NCBI RefSeq assembly: GCF_965656765.1
Contig: NZ_CBFHLV010000028.1
Coordinates: 1-36,155, forward strand
Reading direction: 5' to 3'
DNA: 36,155 nucleotides
Source of the DNA: Marivita sp965656765
GTDB taxonomy: Bacteria; Pseudomonadota; Alphaproteobacteria; Rhodobacterales; Rhodobacteraceae
Shown here: positions 21,721-30,855 of the stretch, piece after piece
Numbering within the stretch: position 1 is the stretch's first letter
Layout of the letters: each line of letters begins with the position of its first letter
The notes under the pieces: model-generated
What the model was told of the DNA's origin: nothing
Seen by the model: the letters and a program-made list of their open reading frames with translations, nothing else
The model's database searches: none
Position numbers and translations under genes: made by a program

Positions 21721-24585
21721 ATGGCCGAGCTTAAAAACATCGAAGTGCGCGGCGCGCGCGAACATAACCTCAAGAACATCGACGTGGATATTCCGCGTGA
21801 TCAGCTTGTGGTGATCACCGGCCTGTCAGGTTCGGGTAAATCCTCACTCGCGTTTGACACGATCTACGCCGAAGGTCAGCGTCGTTATGTTGAATCGCTG
21901 TCAGCGTATGCGCGCCAGTTTCTTGATATGATGGAAAAACCCGATGTGGATCATATCTCAGGCCTCAGCCCGGCGATCTCGATCGAACAGAAGACGACGT
22001 CCAAAAATCCGCGCTCGACCGTCGGCACCGTGACCGAGATCTACGACTACATGCGTTTGCTGTTCGCACGTGTCGGCACACCCTACAGCCCAGCCACCGG
22101 CCTGCCTATTGAGGCGCAGCAGGTGCAAGACATGGTCGACCGCGTCATGGCGATGGAGGAGGGCACTCGCGCCTATCTTCTGGCTCCGATCGTGCGCGAC
22201 CGCAAAGGTGAATACCGCAAGGAATTCCTTGAGTTGCGCAAACAGGGTTTTCAGCGTGTCAAAGTAGACGGGCAATTCTATGAACTGGATGAACCACCCA
22301 CGCTGGACAAGAAGTTTCGCCACGACATTGATGTTGTCGTTGACCGCCTAGTGGTTAAAGACGGGCTCGAGACACGTTTGGCCGATAGCTTTCGCACCGC
22401 GTTAGACCTCGCGGATGGCATTGCGATCCTAGAGACCGCGCCCAGTGAAGGTGAACCAGAACGGCATACGTTTTCTGAGAAATTTGCATGCCCAGTGAGC
22501 GGATTCACCATCCCCGAAATTGAACCACGCCTGTTCTCATTTAATGCACCCTTTGGTGCGTGTCCGGATTGCGATGGCCTTGGCGTTGAATTGTTCTTCG
22601 ATCCAAACCTTGTCGTTCCGGATACCACGCTCAAAATAAGTGATGGCGCGCTGGCCCCTTGGCGCAAAGGGAAAAGCCCGTATTTCCTGCAAACCATTGA
22701 ATCACTTGCTAAGCATTATGAATTCAACAAAAGCAATCGCTGGAAAGAACTGGATGCACATATTCAGCAGGTATTCCTGTACGGGTCCGGCGATGAAGAA
22801 ATCCAGTTCCGCTATGACGAAGGTGGCCGCGTTTATCAGGTGAGCCGCACCTTCGAAGGTGTGATCCCGAATATGGAACGCCGGTATCGCGAGACAGACA
22901 GCAATTGGATCCGTGAAGAGTTCGAACGCTATCAGAACAACCGGTCTTGCGGCACGTGCGGTGGCTACCGGTTGCGGGAAGAGGCGCTTGCCGTAAAGAT
23001 CGCCGACCTGCATGTGGGCCAAGTTGTTCAAATGTCGATCAAAGAGGCGTTTGACTGGTGCAACACTGTGCCGGAGCATCTGACCAATCAGAAGAACGAA
23101 ATCGCCAAGGCGATCCTCAAGGAAATTCGCGAGCGGCTTGGGTTCCTTAACAATGTAGGCCTCGAATACCTGACTTTATCGCGCAACGCTGGCACGCTAT
23201 CGGGCGGCGAAAGCCAACGGATCCGTTTGGCCAGCCAGATTGGCTCGGGCCTAACCGGCGTTCTGTACGTGCTGGACGAGCCGTCTATCGGTCTGCACCA
23301 GCGTGACAACGACCGTCTGTTGGGCACGCTTAAGTCCCTGCGCGATCAGGGCAATACGGTGATCGTTGTCGAACATGACGAAGAGGCGATCCGCGAAGCC
23401 GACTATGTTTTCGACATCGGCCCGGGTGCCGGTGTGCATGGCGGTCAGGTCGTGTCGAAAGGCTCCCCGAAAGAGGTGGCGGATGATCCTGCATCCTTGA
23501 CGGGCCAGTACCTGAGTGGGTCGCGTGAAATTGCGATTCCTGCCGAGCGGCGGAAAGGCAAAAAAGGTAAATCCATCAAGGTCGTCAAGGCGTCGGGCAA
23601 TAACCTGCAAAACATCACGGCCGAATTTCCATTAGGCAAGTTTGTGTGCGTGACGGGTGTGTCCGGTGGCGGTAAGTCCACGCTCACCATTGAGACCCTG
23701 TTCAAAACCGCCTCCATGCGTCTGAACGGGGCGCGCCAGACACCAGCGCCGTGCGAGACAATCAAAGGCCTCGAACATCTGGACAAAGTGATCGACATTG
23801 ACCAGCGGCCCATCGGTCGGACGCCACGGTCAAACCCGGCCACCTATACTGGGGCCTTCACCCCGATCCGCGACTGGTTCGCTGGACTGCCCGAAGCCAA
23901 GGCGCGGGGCTACAAGCCCGGACGGTTCAGCTTTAACGTAAAGGGTGGGCGCTGCGAGGCGTGTCAGGGTGACGGTGTCATCAAGATCGAAATGCACTTC
24001 CTGCCCGATGTCTACGTCACCTGCGAGACGTGCAAAGGCGCGCGCTACAACCGCGAAACCTTGGAAATCAAATTCAAAGGCAAAAGCATCGCGGACGTTC
24101 TCGATATGACTGTCGAAGACGCGCAGGAGTTCTTTAAGGCGGTGCCAAGTATCCGTGAAAAGATGGATGCATTGATGCGTGTGGGTCTTGGCTATATCAA
24201 GGTGGGCCAGCAAGCTACGACCTTGTCGGGCGGTGAAGCGCAGCGCGTAAAGCTTTCGAAAGAGCTTGCCAAGCGGTCCACAGGACGCACGCTTTACATT
24301 CTAGACGAGCCAACAACTGGCTTACATTTTGAGGATGTACGCAAGCTTCTTGAAGTATTGCATGAACTTGTCGAACAGGGAAATTCGGTCATCGTGATCG
24401 AGCACAACCTTGATGTGATCAAGACCGCTGACTGGCTGATCGACATCGGACCCGAGGGCGGCGATGGCGGAGGTCAGATTGTGGCAACCGGCACACCCGA
24501 AAAGGTCTCAGAGGTGCCGGAGTCGCATACAGGGCGGTATCTCAAACCGATGCTGAGCGCGAAAAAGCAGATCGCGGCAGAGTGA
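21721..24585 (+). CDS. uvrA: Excinuclease ABC subunit A
   Basis: UvrA is the damage-sensing ATPase of nucleotide excision repair; it loads UvrB on damaged DNA. The 954-residue length is normal. Two ABC modules are complete: Walker A G-L-S-G-S-G-K-S at residues 34-41 with signature LSGGESQR, and a second Walker A G-V-S-G-G-G-K-S-T with signature LSGGEAQR. Zinc-binding cysteine sets are visible, including C-P-D-C-D-G in the first half and CEACQGDG with CETCKGAR in the second. The ATG at 21721 lies six bases after GGGGGAC. Its stop is 4 bases from the stop of the convergent Hint gene, so no terminator fits between them. Confidence 0.97.
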   Translation: MAELKNIEVRGAREHNLKNIDVDIPRDQLVVITGLSGSGKSSLAFDTIYAEGQRRYVESLSAYARQFLDMMEKPDVDHISGLSPAISIEQKTTSKNPRSTVGTVTEIYDYMRLLFARVGTPYSPATGLPIEAQQVQDMVDRVMAMEEGTRAYLLAPIVRDRKGEYRKEFLELRKQGFQRVKVDGQFYELDEPPTLDKKFRHDIDVVVDRLVVKDGLETRLADSFRTALDLADGIAILETAPSEGEPERHTFSEKFACPVSGFTIPEIEPRLFSFNAPFGACPDCDGLGVELFFDPNLVVPDTTLKISDGALAPWRKGKSPYFLQTIESLAKHYEFNKSNRWKELDAHIQQVFLYGSGDEEIQFRYDEGGRVYQVSRTFEGVIPNMERRYRETDSNWIREEFERYQNNRSCGTCGGYRLREEALAVKIADLHVGQVVQMSIKEAFDWCNTVPEHLTNQKNEIAKAILKEIRERLGFLNNVGLEYLTLSRNAGTLSGGESQRIRLASQIGSGLTGVLYVLDEPSIGLHQRDNDRLLGTLKSLRDQGNTVIVVEHDEEAIREADYVFDIGPGAGVHGGQVVSKGSPKEVADDPASLTGQYLSGSREIAIPAERRKGKKGKSIKVVKASGNNLQNITAEFPLGKFVCVTGVSGGGKSTLTIETLFKTASMRLNGARQTPAPCETIKGLEHLDKVIDIDQRPIGRTPRSNPATYTGAFTPIRDWFAGLPEAKARGYKPGRFSFNVKGGRCEACQGDGVIKIEMHFLPDVYVTCETCKGARYNRETLEIKFKGKSIADVLDMTVEDAQEFFKAVPSIREKMDALMRVGLGYIKVGQQATTLSGGEAQRVKLSKELAKRSTGRTLYILDEPTTGLHFEDVRKLLEVLHELVEQGNSVIVIEHNLDVIKTADWLIDIGPEGGDGGGQIVATGTPEKVSEVPESHTGRYLKPMLSAKKQIAAE

Positions 24586-24589
24586 TCGC

Positions 24590-26164
24590 TTATGCGGCGC
24601 GGGCTTGTAGGGCCTGCGCCTCATAGGATTTCAGAATTGGCCGTGCGGCTTCCCAACCGGCGGTGTCGATATTGGCCAGTTCTGGGAACAGTGTGATGAT
24701 CTCGGCGCACGACTCGTCAGGGAACGTGTATCGCATCATCGGGCCCGGCAAATAACTTTCTGACAGCAAACCGCTGGAGGTCAGGATATTGTGCTGATCA
24801 AACAGAAGGTGGACGTAGGTCACGGTGTCCTCAGTTTCCTCGCGGCGCACGGTTTTGCCGTTCACAAGGTCCTTTGCTTTCACAAACACTTCGGACTCGC
24901 CAAACAAAAGTTCGGCCCAGACATCGCGCACCAACACACGATGTTGCGGTGACAAAAGAACATCCGTCTGCGCGCCATAACTTCCTGCGCAAATACGAAT
25001 TGGCGCGAAGTTGTCCTTTGCTTCAATCGCGCGTGACCCGGCCCAACGGATAGGCTGCGCGCCATTGTCCAGTGTCAAAACAAGATCACCGGGCCGCAGG
25101 TCCTCGACAGGTACCGGACCTGTTGGCGTGTCGATCAAAGTTCCCGCGACAAAGCAGGGAAGCTGATTGATCTGAACAATTCCGGTGTCTTCCTGTCCGA
25201 CTCCGTTGTTGATCGTATAGGTGAAATACGCTGTCTCGACATCGCCATCGGACAACACTGTCAGCGTGCCATCAGCATTCAGAGTGACAGTCTGACCCGA
25301 GGTCAGCGTGACCGACCCGCCGGGGCCAACAGCCACGCCGTTGATATGCGTCACGGTCAACGTGCCAGCCGTCGTGCTGTCATTGCCCATGACATTGATG
25401 GTCTTTGAGCTGTTCAGCCCGATATTGGCGCTGTCATCTTGCGCGATGATGGACGATTGGATCGACCCACCCGCAATCAGGAAATTGGTGTCATAGTTGG
25501 GGTCTGACGTATCTGCCACACCCAGCTTGATGGTGTTGGGAACGCCGGAGTTTACGGGTGCGATAAAGGTCAATGTGACCGTCAAACCATCCATTTCGGT
25601 GTTGAACTGGTCGCTTGTGTTATCTTTGTAGAGGTTCGGTGTCGTCGCACTGTTGATATTGCCGATCGATGCCTGACCGTTGCCAACCGATACAGTGGCT
25701 TCAACACCATTGACCCAAACGCCTACGGTATCGAGAAAAGTTGAGTTGACGAATTCTGGGTATTCGTCCGAGCCGATAACGAAATCGACGGTGATAAAAT
25801 CACCAGTGGGAGTAAACATCACCTCAAGGAACGCGGCATCAAACGTATTGCGGCCTGCCAGAGTGTTGAAGTCGCTGTCAAAGTTAACGCCAGACGTATT
25901 GGTGCCAGTCGAGCCGCTGATATTGGTGTTTAGTGTACCCGAGTTATTGGTGAAATCGGTGACAAGCCCGGTGGACATGATGACGCCCGTATCGCCAGGC
26001 ACAACGCCTGGTGAAATCGCATCGCCATTGCTGTAGATTCCCGAAGATAGAGGGTCGCCAGAGTAAGTGGCGCTGGTGACTGTTACGCCGGTTCCAAAAA
26101 TGGCGTTGGCCATTTGCAGTGCCGTAGCACCGGTGTTGATAGGAAGTTCCTGCGCGATAGGCAT
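24590..26164 (-). CDS. Choice-of-anchor-L and Hint-domain exoprotein
   Basis: The 524-residue protein has three parts. Residues about 10-235 resemble the choice-of-anchor L domain, with the hallmark VIGSDEYPEFVNSTFLD followed by V-W-V-N-G. Residues about 240-330 are a beta-rich, Asp- and Thr-rich Ig/cadherin-like repeat. From Cys337 (C-F-V-A-G-T-L-I) to about residue 475 is a Hint (hedgehog/intein) module of the Hint_2 type, with the LLSPQHRVLV block and the late DQHNILTSSGLLSESYLPG block. Hint domains carry out autocleavage, and in roseobacters they occur in predicted exported proteins. No signal peptide is seen, so a type I or other non-Sec route would be needed; no such exporter is adjacent. 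Composition is Asn/Thr/Gly-rich, unlike the neighbours. The ligand or surface role is unknown. Confidence 0.8.
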   Translation of the reverse strand: MPIAQELPINTGATALQMANAIFGTGVTVTSATYSGDPLSSGIYSNGDAISPGVVPGDTGVIMSTGLVTDFTNNSGTLNTNISGSTGTNTSGVNFDSDFNTLAGRNTFDAAFLEVMFTPTGDFITVDFVIGSDEYPEFVNSTFLDTVGVWVNGVEATVSVGNGQASIGNINSATTPNLYKDNTSDQFNTEMDGLTVTLTFIAPVNSGVPNTIKLGVADTSDPNYDTNFLIAGGSIQSSIIAQDDSANIGLNSSKTINVMGNDSTTAGTLTVTHINGVAVGPGGSVTLTSGQTVTLNADGTLTVLSDGDVETAYFTYTINNGVGQEDTGIVQINQLPCFVAGTLIDTPTGPVPVEDLRPGDLVLTLDNGAQPIRWAGSRAIEAKDNFAPIRICAGSYGAQTDVLLSPQHRVLVRDVWAELLFGESEVFVKAKDLVNGKTVRREETEDTVTYVHLLFDQHNILTSSGLLSESYLPGPMMRYTFPDESCAEIITLFPELANIDTAGWEAARPILKSYEAQALQARAA

Positions 26165-26181
26165 TTTGCCACCCTGCCGTT

Positions 26182-26201
26182 AACCAAGTTCTTCCTTGGT
26201 T
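26182..26201. repeat. Inverted repeat in the leader of the Hint-protein gene
   Basis: AACCAAG and CTTGGTT are perfect 7-base arms around a 6-base centre. The repeat lies 17 bases upstream of the Hint gene start, within its presumed untranslated leader. It could be a protein-binding site or an mRNA hairpin; nothing more can be said. Confidence 0.4.
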
Positions 26202-26295
26202 TTGCCCCGACAAGGCGGCGATCTTTTGTAGCAACGTGGTTAACTTTGGGGCATTTCTTTTGTTACTGTTTACTATCTTTAGATAAATAAGGCAG

Positions 26296-28215
26296 CTATC
26301 CGCGCCCGCGTTTTTCGAACCTTGGCAACATCGCGGAAAAGTCGCGCCCTTGTCCGTCTTCCTCTTCGACAAATTTACGGTAAAGGTCTGTCGCGGCCTG
26401 ACCAAGGGGGGTGTCTGCATCTGACGCATCAGCGGCTTGCTGGCTTAATCGCAGGTCTTTCAGCATCAATTCCGCCGCAAAACCTGGGATATAATTGTTA
26501 TCTGCCGGGCTTTTAGGGCCGATGCCGGGGGCGGGGCAATACGCGTTCATCGACCAGCTGTAACCTGATGAGGTGCTCACCACATCGAACATCGCTTGCC
26601 GATCAAGGCCCAGTTTGTCGGCCAGCGAAAACGCTTCGCAAGTCGCAATCATGGTTACGCCAAGGATCATATTGTTACAAATCTTGGCCGCTTGTCCGTT
26701 CCCAGAGGCGCCACAATGGACTGATTTCTGCCCCATTGTCTCAAACAAGGGTAGGGCGGTCTGATAGGCTTCATCCGAACCGCCTACCATAAAGGTCAGC
26801 GTTCCTGCCGCGGCACCGCCGATGCCGCCCGACACAGGTGCGTCCAAGGGCAACAATCCGGCGGTCTTGGTGTCGTTGGCCACGGCGCGGGCGCTATCGA
26901 CATCCACGGTCGAGCAGTCCAGCAGCACAGCTTTCTTGCGCATCGCGGGAATGATCTGGGCTGCGACCGCGCGCAGAATGTCGCCATTGGGCAGCATGGT
27001 AATCACCACATCCGCATCCTGTGCCGCCTCTTTGGCCGTCCGTGCGTTCGAAACGCCATCAACGGTGACTGTCGCCATATCATAGCCTGTCACTTCATGG
27101 CCCGCCCGAGCAAGGTTCGCAGCCATTGGTGCGCCCATATTGCCCAAACCGACAAAGCCGATCTTCATGCCTTGTGCGCTGCGGGCAAAGGTCAGTTGTG
27201 TGTTCTTAACGGGTTCCAGCATCTCTTGAACATCTACGTCGGGCACACCGTCAAGCGTATGGCGCCAGTTCGGTGATTTATCCTTGTCGATAATTGCGGC
27301 GCGGATGCCTTCGATAAAGTCGCCTTTTTCCATCGACCGCGAGGTGAACCGATATTCAAGTTCGAATGCCTGCCGGATATCAAGCTTTTCTTTGCGAATG
27401 CGGTGCAGGATTTCTATTGCACATGCCATAGACAGCGGAGCATTGCGCGACAACTTTGTTAGCGCGTCTTTGGCAAAATCGTCTGTATCAGCACGCAGGG
27501 TCTGCACAATGTCTTTCAAGTTTTGGCCTGCAAAAAGCGAGTCAATCATCGGTTGGGCGGCTTGCAGACGCGACGCCGGGGCGTCCTCGGCCTCGGCATG
27601 GAGCGCGGCGACATTGCCGTCTGCGCAGATCGAGGCTTTGACACTGGGCCATGCATCCTCGGGCATATAGAGGTCTGCAAACCCCGCATAAATTGCGTCA
27701 CTCGGCCCCATGCGGTCAGTCGTTAGCCCAAGGTATTCACCCATTCGTCCGGGCGCGCGCGCCAGCAGATACGACCCGCCTACGTCGGGGATCAGTCCAA
27801 TCCCGCATTCTGGCATCGCGATCTTGCTGCTTTCGCCGACCACACGGTGGGAACCGTGACAGCCCACACCGACACCGCCGCCCATCGTAAAGCCTTGTAA
27901 AAAGCTGATCACCGGCTTTGGATACTCCGCGATCAACGCGTTCATGCGGTATTCATCGCGCCAAAACCGCTGGCCATAGCCATAGTCCGCAGCTGTGCCG
28001 GTTGCGTACATTTCCGCAATATCACCGCCAGAGCAGAACGCCTTGTTACCTTCGGCGTCTATAAGGATCAGCTTAACCGTTGGATCTGACCGCCATGCCC
28101 ACAGCGCCTTTTCGATGGCCAGACACATGTCGTACGTCAGCGCATTCAAAGCCTTGGGGCGGTTCAAAGTGATGCGGCCAGCATGGCCATCTTGGCGGAT
28201 GTGAATGTCTTTCAT
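26296..28215 (-). CDS. Fused 3-hydroxyisobutyryl-CoA hydrolase / 3-hydroxyisobutyrate dehydrogenase
   Basis: One continuous 639-residue frame joins two valine-degradation enzymes that are normally separate. Residues 1-349 are a crotonase-fold hydrolase of the HIBCH type: G-G-D-I near 63-66, the oxyanion-hole region TMGGGVGVG, and Glu136 and Asp144, whose 8-residue spacing matches the human HIBCH catalytic pair. Residues 350-639 form a full-length 3-hydroxyisobutyrate dehydrogenase: NAD motif GFVGLGNMG at the start, APVSGG substrate motif, and catalytic Lys511 in GNGQAAKICNN. The products are 3-hydroxyisobutyrate and then methylmalonate semialdehyde, the substrate of MmsA encoded at 31348. No ribosome site precedes the internal Met350. 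The codon two before it is CAA, one base from a TAA stop, so the fusion may have arisen by stop loss. A sequencing error cannot be excluded. Confidence 0.85.
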   Translation of the reverse strand: MKDIHIRQDGHAGRITLNRPKALNALTYDMCLAIEKALWAWRSDPTVKLILIDAEGNKAFCSGGDIAEMYATGTAADYGYGQRFWRDEYRMNALIAEYPKPVISFLQGFTMGGGVGVGCHGSHRVVGESSKIAMPECGIGLIPDVGGSYLLARAPGRMGEYLGLTTDRMGPSDAIYAGFADLYMPEDAWPSVKASICADGNVAALHAEAEDAPASRLQAAQPMIDSLFAGQNLKDIVQTLRADTDDFAKDALTKLSRNAPLSMACAIEILHRIRKEKLDIRQAFELEYRFTSRSMEKGDFIEGIRAAIIDKDKSPNWRHTLDGVPDVDVQEMLEPVKNTQLTFARSAQGMKIGFVGLGNMGAPMAANLARAGHEVTGYDMATVTVDGVSNARTAKEAAQDADVVITMLPNGDILRAVAAQIIPAMRKKAVLLDCSTVDVDSARAVANDTKTAGLLPLDAPVSGGIGGAAAGTLTFMVGGSDEAYQTALPLFETMGQKSVHCGASGNGQAAKICNNMILGVTMIATCEAFSLADKLGLDRQAMFDVVSTSSGYSWSMNAYCPAPGIGPKSPADNNYIPGFAAELMLKDLRLSQQAADASDADTPLGQAATDLYRKFVEEEDGQGRDFSAMLPRFEKRGRG

Positions 28216-28314
28216 GGTGCGGGCCTGTTTTTGGTCGGATCAATCAATTAAGCGGGGTTAATCCCAGCGTGAAGCGCGGTCAGAGTATTTCTGGCACACA
28301 TCAAGTGGCACTGG

Positions 28315-29454
28315 TTACTTGGCAAGCAGCTGTCGCGCCACAATCAGGCGCATGATTTCGTTGGTCCCCTCAAGAATCTGATGAACGCGCAAATCTCGGA
28401 CCAGCTTTTCGATACCATAATCACTCAGGTATCCGTAGCCACCGTGCAATTGCAGACATTGATCCACAACCTCTGATCCCGCCTCGGTGACAAATTTCTT
28501 GGCCATCGCGCAGAACTTGGTGGCGTCCGGTGCCCCGGTATCGAGCTTCCACGCTGCCTGTCGCAGAAAGGTACGTGCGGCCTGCAAGCCTATCTCCATA
28601 TCCGCCAGCCGGAACTGCAACGCCTGAAACTGATCAATGGCTTTCCCGAAGGCCTTACGCTCGGCCATGTAGTCCAGCGTGTTGGTCAGGCCGGACTGTG
28701 CCGCACCCAGCGAACAGGCCGCAATATTGAGCCGCCCGCCATCCAGACCCGCCATCGCATAGGCGAAACCGCGCCCTTCTTCGCCCAGCAGGTTCTCGGA
28801 CGGGATCTTGCAATCATCGAATTGTACCTGTCGCGTGGGCTGCGACCGCCATCCCATCTTGTCTTCGAGCCCGCCAAAGCTGAGGCCCTGTGTGCCGTCT
28901 TCGATCAGAACCGCAGACACGCCCTTTGGCCCGTCTTCACCGGTGCGAACCATCGCAATGTAAAGGTCGGAATACCCACCCCCAGAGATGAACGCCTTTG
29001 TGCCGTTGAGCGTGTAGCCTTCATTCGTTCGCTCTGCGCGGGTTTTCAACGCCGCCGCATCAGACCCGCTGCCCGGTTCGGTCAGGCAGTAGCTCAGCAC
29101 CGTTTCCATCGTCATCGCCTTGGGCAGAACCCGCGCTTTCATGGCCTCGTCGGCAAAGCTGTCGATCATCTTGGCGCACATATTGTGGATCGACAGGAAC
29201 GCCGCAACGGATGGGCAGGCCATCGACAACGCCTCGAACACCAGTGTCGCATCCAGACGGCTTAGTCCCGACCCACCGCTGTCTTCGGATACGTAGAGCC
29301 CGGCAAAACCCAGTTCACCCAACTTGGGCCACAGGTCTTTCGGGATCGTGCCCTGCACCTCCCAATCGCGTGCGTAGGGGGCAATATGATCTTGGCCAAA
29401 CGCGTAGGCCATGTCGAAAATCGCGGTCTGTTCTTCTGTCAGGGCAAAATCCAT
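28315..29454 (-). CDS. Isobutyryl-CoA dehydrogenase (acyl-CoA dehydrogenase family)
   Basis: This 379-residue flavoenzyme oxidises acyl-CoA to enoyl-CoA, passing electrons to electron-transfer flavoprotein. Family signatures are clear: CLTEPGSGSDAAALKTRAER, the QLHGGYGYLSDYGIEKLVRD block, and Glu362 in I-L-E-G-T-N-E-I as catalytic base. The sequence and position beside the HIBCH/HIBADH fusion and near mmsA point to the isobutyryl-CoA dehydrogenase (ACAD8-like) step of valine degradation. The ATG has a GGGAGGAG ribosome site. The methacrylyl-CoA hydratase needed between this enzyme and the hydrolase is not encoded in the window as a separate gene. Short-branched or other acyl specificity remains possible. 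Confidence 0.88.
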   Translation of the reverse strand: MDFALTEEQTAIFDMAYAFGQDHIAPYARDWEVQGTIPKDLWPKLGELGFAGLYVSEDSGGSGLSRLDATLVFEALSMACPSVAAFLSIHNMCAKMIDSFADEAMKARVLPKAMTMETVLSYCLTEPGSGSDAAALKTRAERTNEGYTLNGTKAFISGGGYSDLYIAMVRTGEDGPKGVSAVLIEDGTQGLSFGGLEDKMGWRSQPTRQVQFDDCKIPSENLLGEEGRGFAYAMAGLDGGRLNIAACSLGAAQSGLTNTLDYMAERKAFGKAIDQFQALQFRLADMEIGLQAARTFLRQAAWKLDTGAPDATKFCAMAKKFVTEAGSEVVDQCLQLHGGYGYLSDYGIEKLVRDLRVHQILEGTNEIMRLIVARQLLAK

Positions 29455-29518
29455 CGCGCCGCTCCTCCCATTGGATGCGTGAAATGAACGAGTGTTTAAT
29501 TTCCAACTGTTTCAGGAG

Positions 29519-29528
29519 TTTTGCAAAA
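29519..29528. promoter_or_regulatory. TTTTGCAAAA palindrome upstream of the acyl-CoA dehydrogenase gene
   Basis: This perfect 10-base palindrome lies 65 bases upstream of the acyl-CoA dehydrogenase start. The identical 10 bases occur at 32920-32929 in the mmsA-lysR spacer. It may be a shared regulator site for the valine genes, but short AT-rich matches can arise by chance. Confidence 0.3.
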
Positions 29529-29530
29529 GG

Positions 29531-30658
29531 TCAAAGCCCGTCGTGAAAAGCCTCGACCAGATGGCTGACAACCGCCTGCATCTGACCATCGGCATCTTTG
29601 CCGTCCGCCTTGGCCTTTGCAGCTACTGCCAATTGGCGGGTAGACCCGTTGCCCTTGGTGACGATATCGCGGCTGTGTTCCAATTCGCGGTAGCATCGAA
29701 GGATACCCGCATCCTGTTCCAAAAGCCCAATCAGTTCTTCATTCAATTCCAACATCGGCACGATCTCACCTCGGCCAAAGTCGATCAGACCGTCGCTCAC
29801 CCCATAGCGTTGCGCCCGCCAGCGGTTTTCCCCGATCAGAAACGGATCATAGCGCCGCCAACGCTGGTTGCGCACCCGCAAACGCCACAGCATCCGCAAC
29901 AGGCATTGATTGATGGCAGCCAACGTCAGCGTGTCCTCAAGCCGGGGTTGCACATCCATGATACGGGTCTCAAGTGTTGGGAAACTGTGCGACGGGCGCA
30001 GGTCCCACCAAATCTTGGAACTGTCTTCGATCACGCCAAGATCGACCAAAACCTGAACCGACCTTTCATATTCGGACCAATTGTCAAAGGTCGGCGGCAA
30101 ACCCGTGCGGGGTAAATTGTCGAACACCGAAATTCGGTAGGACGCCAGCCCAGTATCTTCGCCTTGCCAGAACGGTGATGATGTGGACATCGCCAAAAGA
30201 TGCGGCAGGAAATACGCCATCTGCCCCATCAGATCTGCCCGCAGCGCGTCGTCCTCAAGCCCCACATGCACGTGCATCCCGCAGATCAGCATCCGCCGGA
30301 CCACACCGCCCAGTGCATTTTGCAGATCGTTGTAGCGGTCTTTGTTGGTGTGGTGCTGGTTCTTCCAATCCCCAAACGGATGACATGATGCCGCGATCGG
30401 CGCGAGATTATAGGCCTTTGCACAGCGTGCGACAGTGCTGCGGAGCCTTTTGAGATCCTCTCGCGCCTCGTTGATATCGGCGCATACCTTGGTGCCAATC
30501 TCGATCTGGCATTGCAGAAATTCCGGACTGACCTGGCTTTCGAGTTCGGCTGCGCAGGCTTCCATCAACCCGTCCGGCGCTTGTGCAAGCGCCATACTGT
30601 CGAGGTCGACCAGCAAGTATTCCTCTTCGATCCCGATACTGAATGGCGGTTCCTGCAT
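29531..30658 (-). CDS. YbdK-family carboxylate-amine ligase (glutamate-cysteine ligase family 2)
   Basis: The 375-residue protein is of the GCS2/YbdK family. The N-terminal S-I-G-I-E-E-E-Y-L-L-V segment (Glu11-Glu13) contains nucleotide/metal-binding glutamates. ICGMHVHVG in the middle and the later segment LETRIMD are also characteristic. Family members show weak gamma-glutamyl-cysteine ligase activity; the physiological product is usually unknown. It lies between valine-catabolism genes on the same strand but has no obvious role in that pathway. The ATG at 30658 is preceded by GGGAGATCGGCC. The 197 bases upstream hold AT-rich TTGCAAAA-like elements but no other gene. Confidence 0.85.
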   Translation of the reverse strand: MQEPPFSIGIEEEYLLVDLDSMALAQAPDGLMEACAAELESQVSPEFLQCQIEIGTKVCADINEAREDLKRLRSTVARCAKAYNLAPIAASCHPFGDWKNQHHTNKDRYNDLQNALGGVVRRMLICGMHVHVGLEDDALRADLMGQMAYFLPHLLAMSTSSPFWQGEDTGLASYRISVFDNLPRTGLPPTFDNWSEYERSVQVLVDLGVIEDSSKIWWDLRPSHSFPTLETRIMDVQPRLEDTLTLAAINQCLLRMLWRLRVRNQRWRRYDPFLIGENRWRAQRYGVSDGLIDFGRGEIVPMLELNEELIGLLEQDAGILRCYRELEHSRDIVTKGNGSTRQLAVAAKAKADGKDADGQMQAVVSHLVEAFHDGL

Positions 30659-30855
30659 GGCCGATCTCCCGATAGCATTTTTTCAAAATGACCAGTAGCT
30701 TCGGGAATTGCAAAATTTTTATGAGGACGAGGGCTGCGAACGAAATCGAGCCGTGGACAGTATCTTAAACCATGGCAATGGCGATGCGTGTTGCGCTACG
30801 TCGCTGGTCAAGCTGCAGGCCAAGACCACTCAAAGCGAGTGATCGGGGAGGGGTG
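30659..30855. other. Intergenic spacer with two AT-rich elements
   Basis: No coding frame is supported here. GCATTTTTTCAA (30675-30686) differs by one base from the reverse complement of the TTGCAAAAATGC repeat in the mmsA-lysR spacer. TTGCAAAATTTTT occurs at 30708-30720. They could be operator or promoter elements for the YbdK-type gene. Confidence 0.3.
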
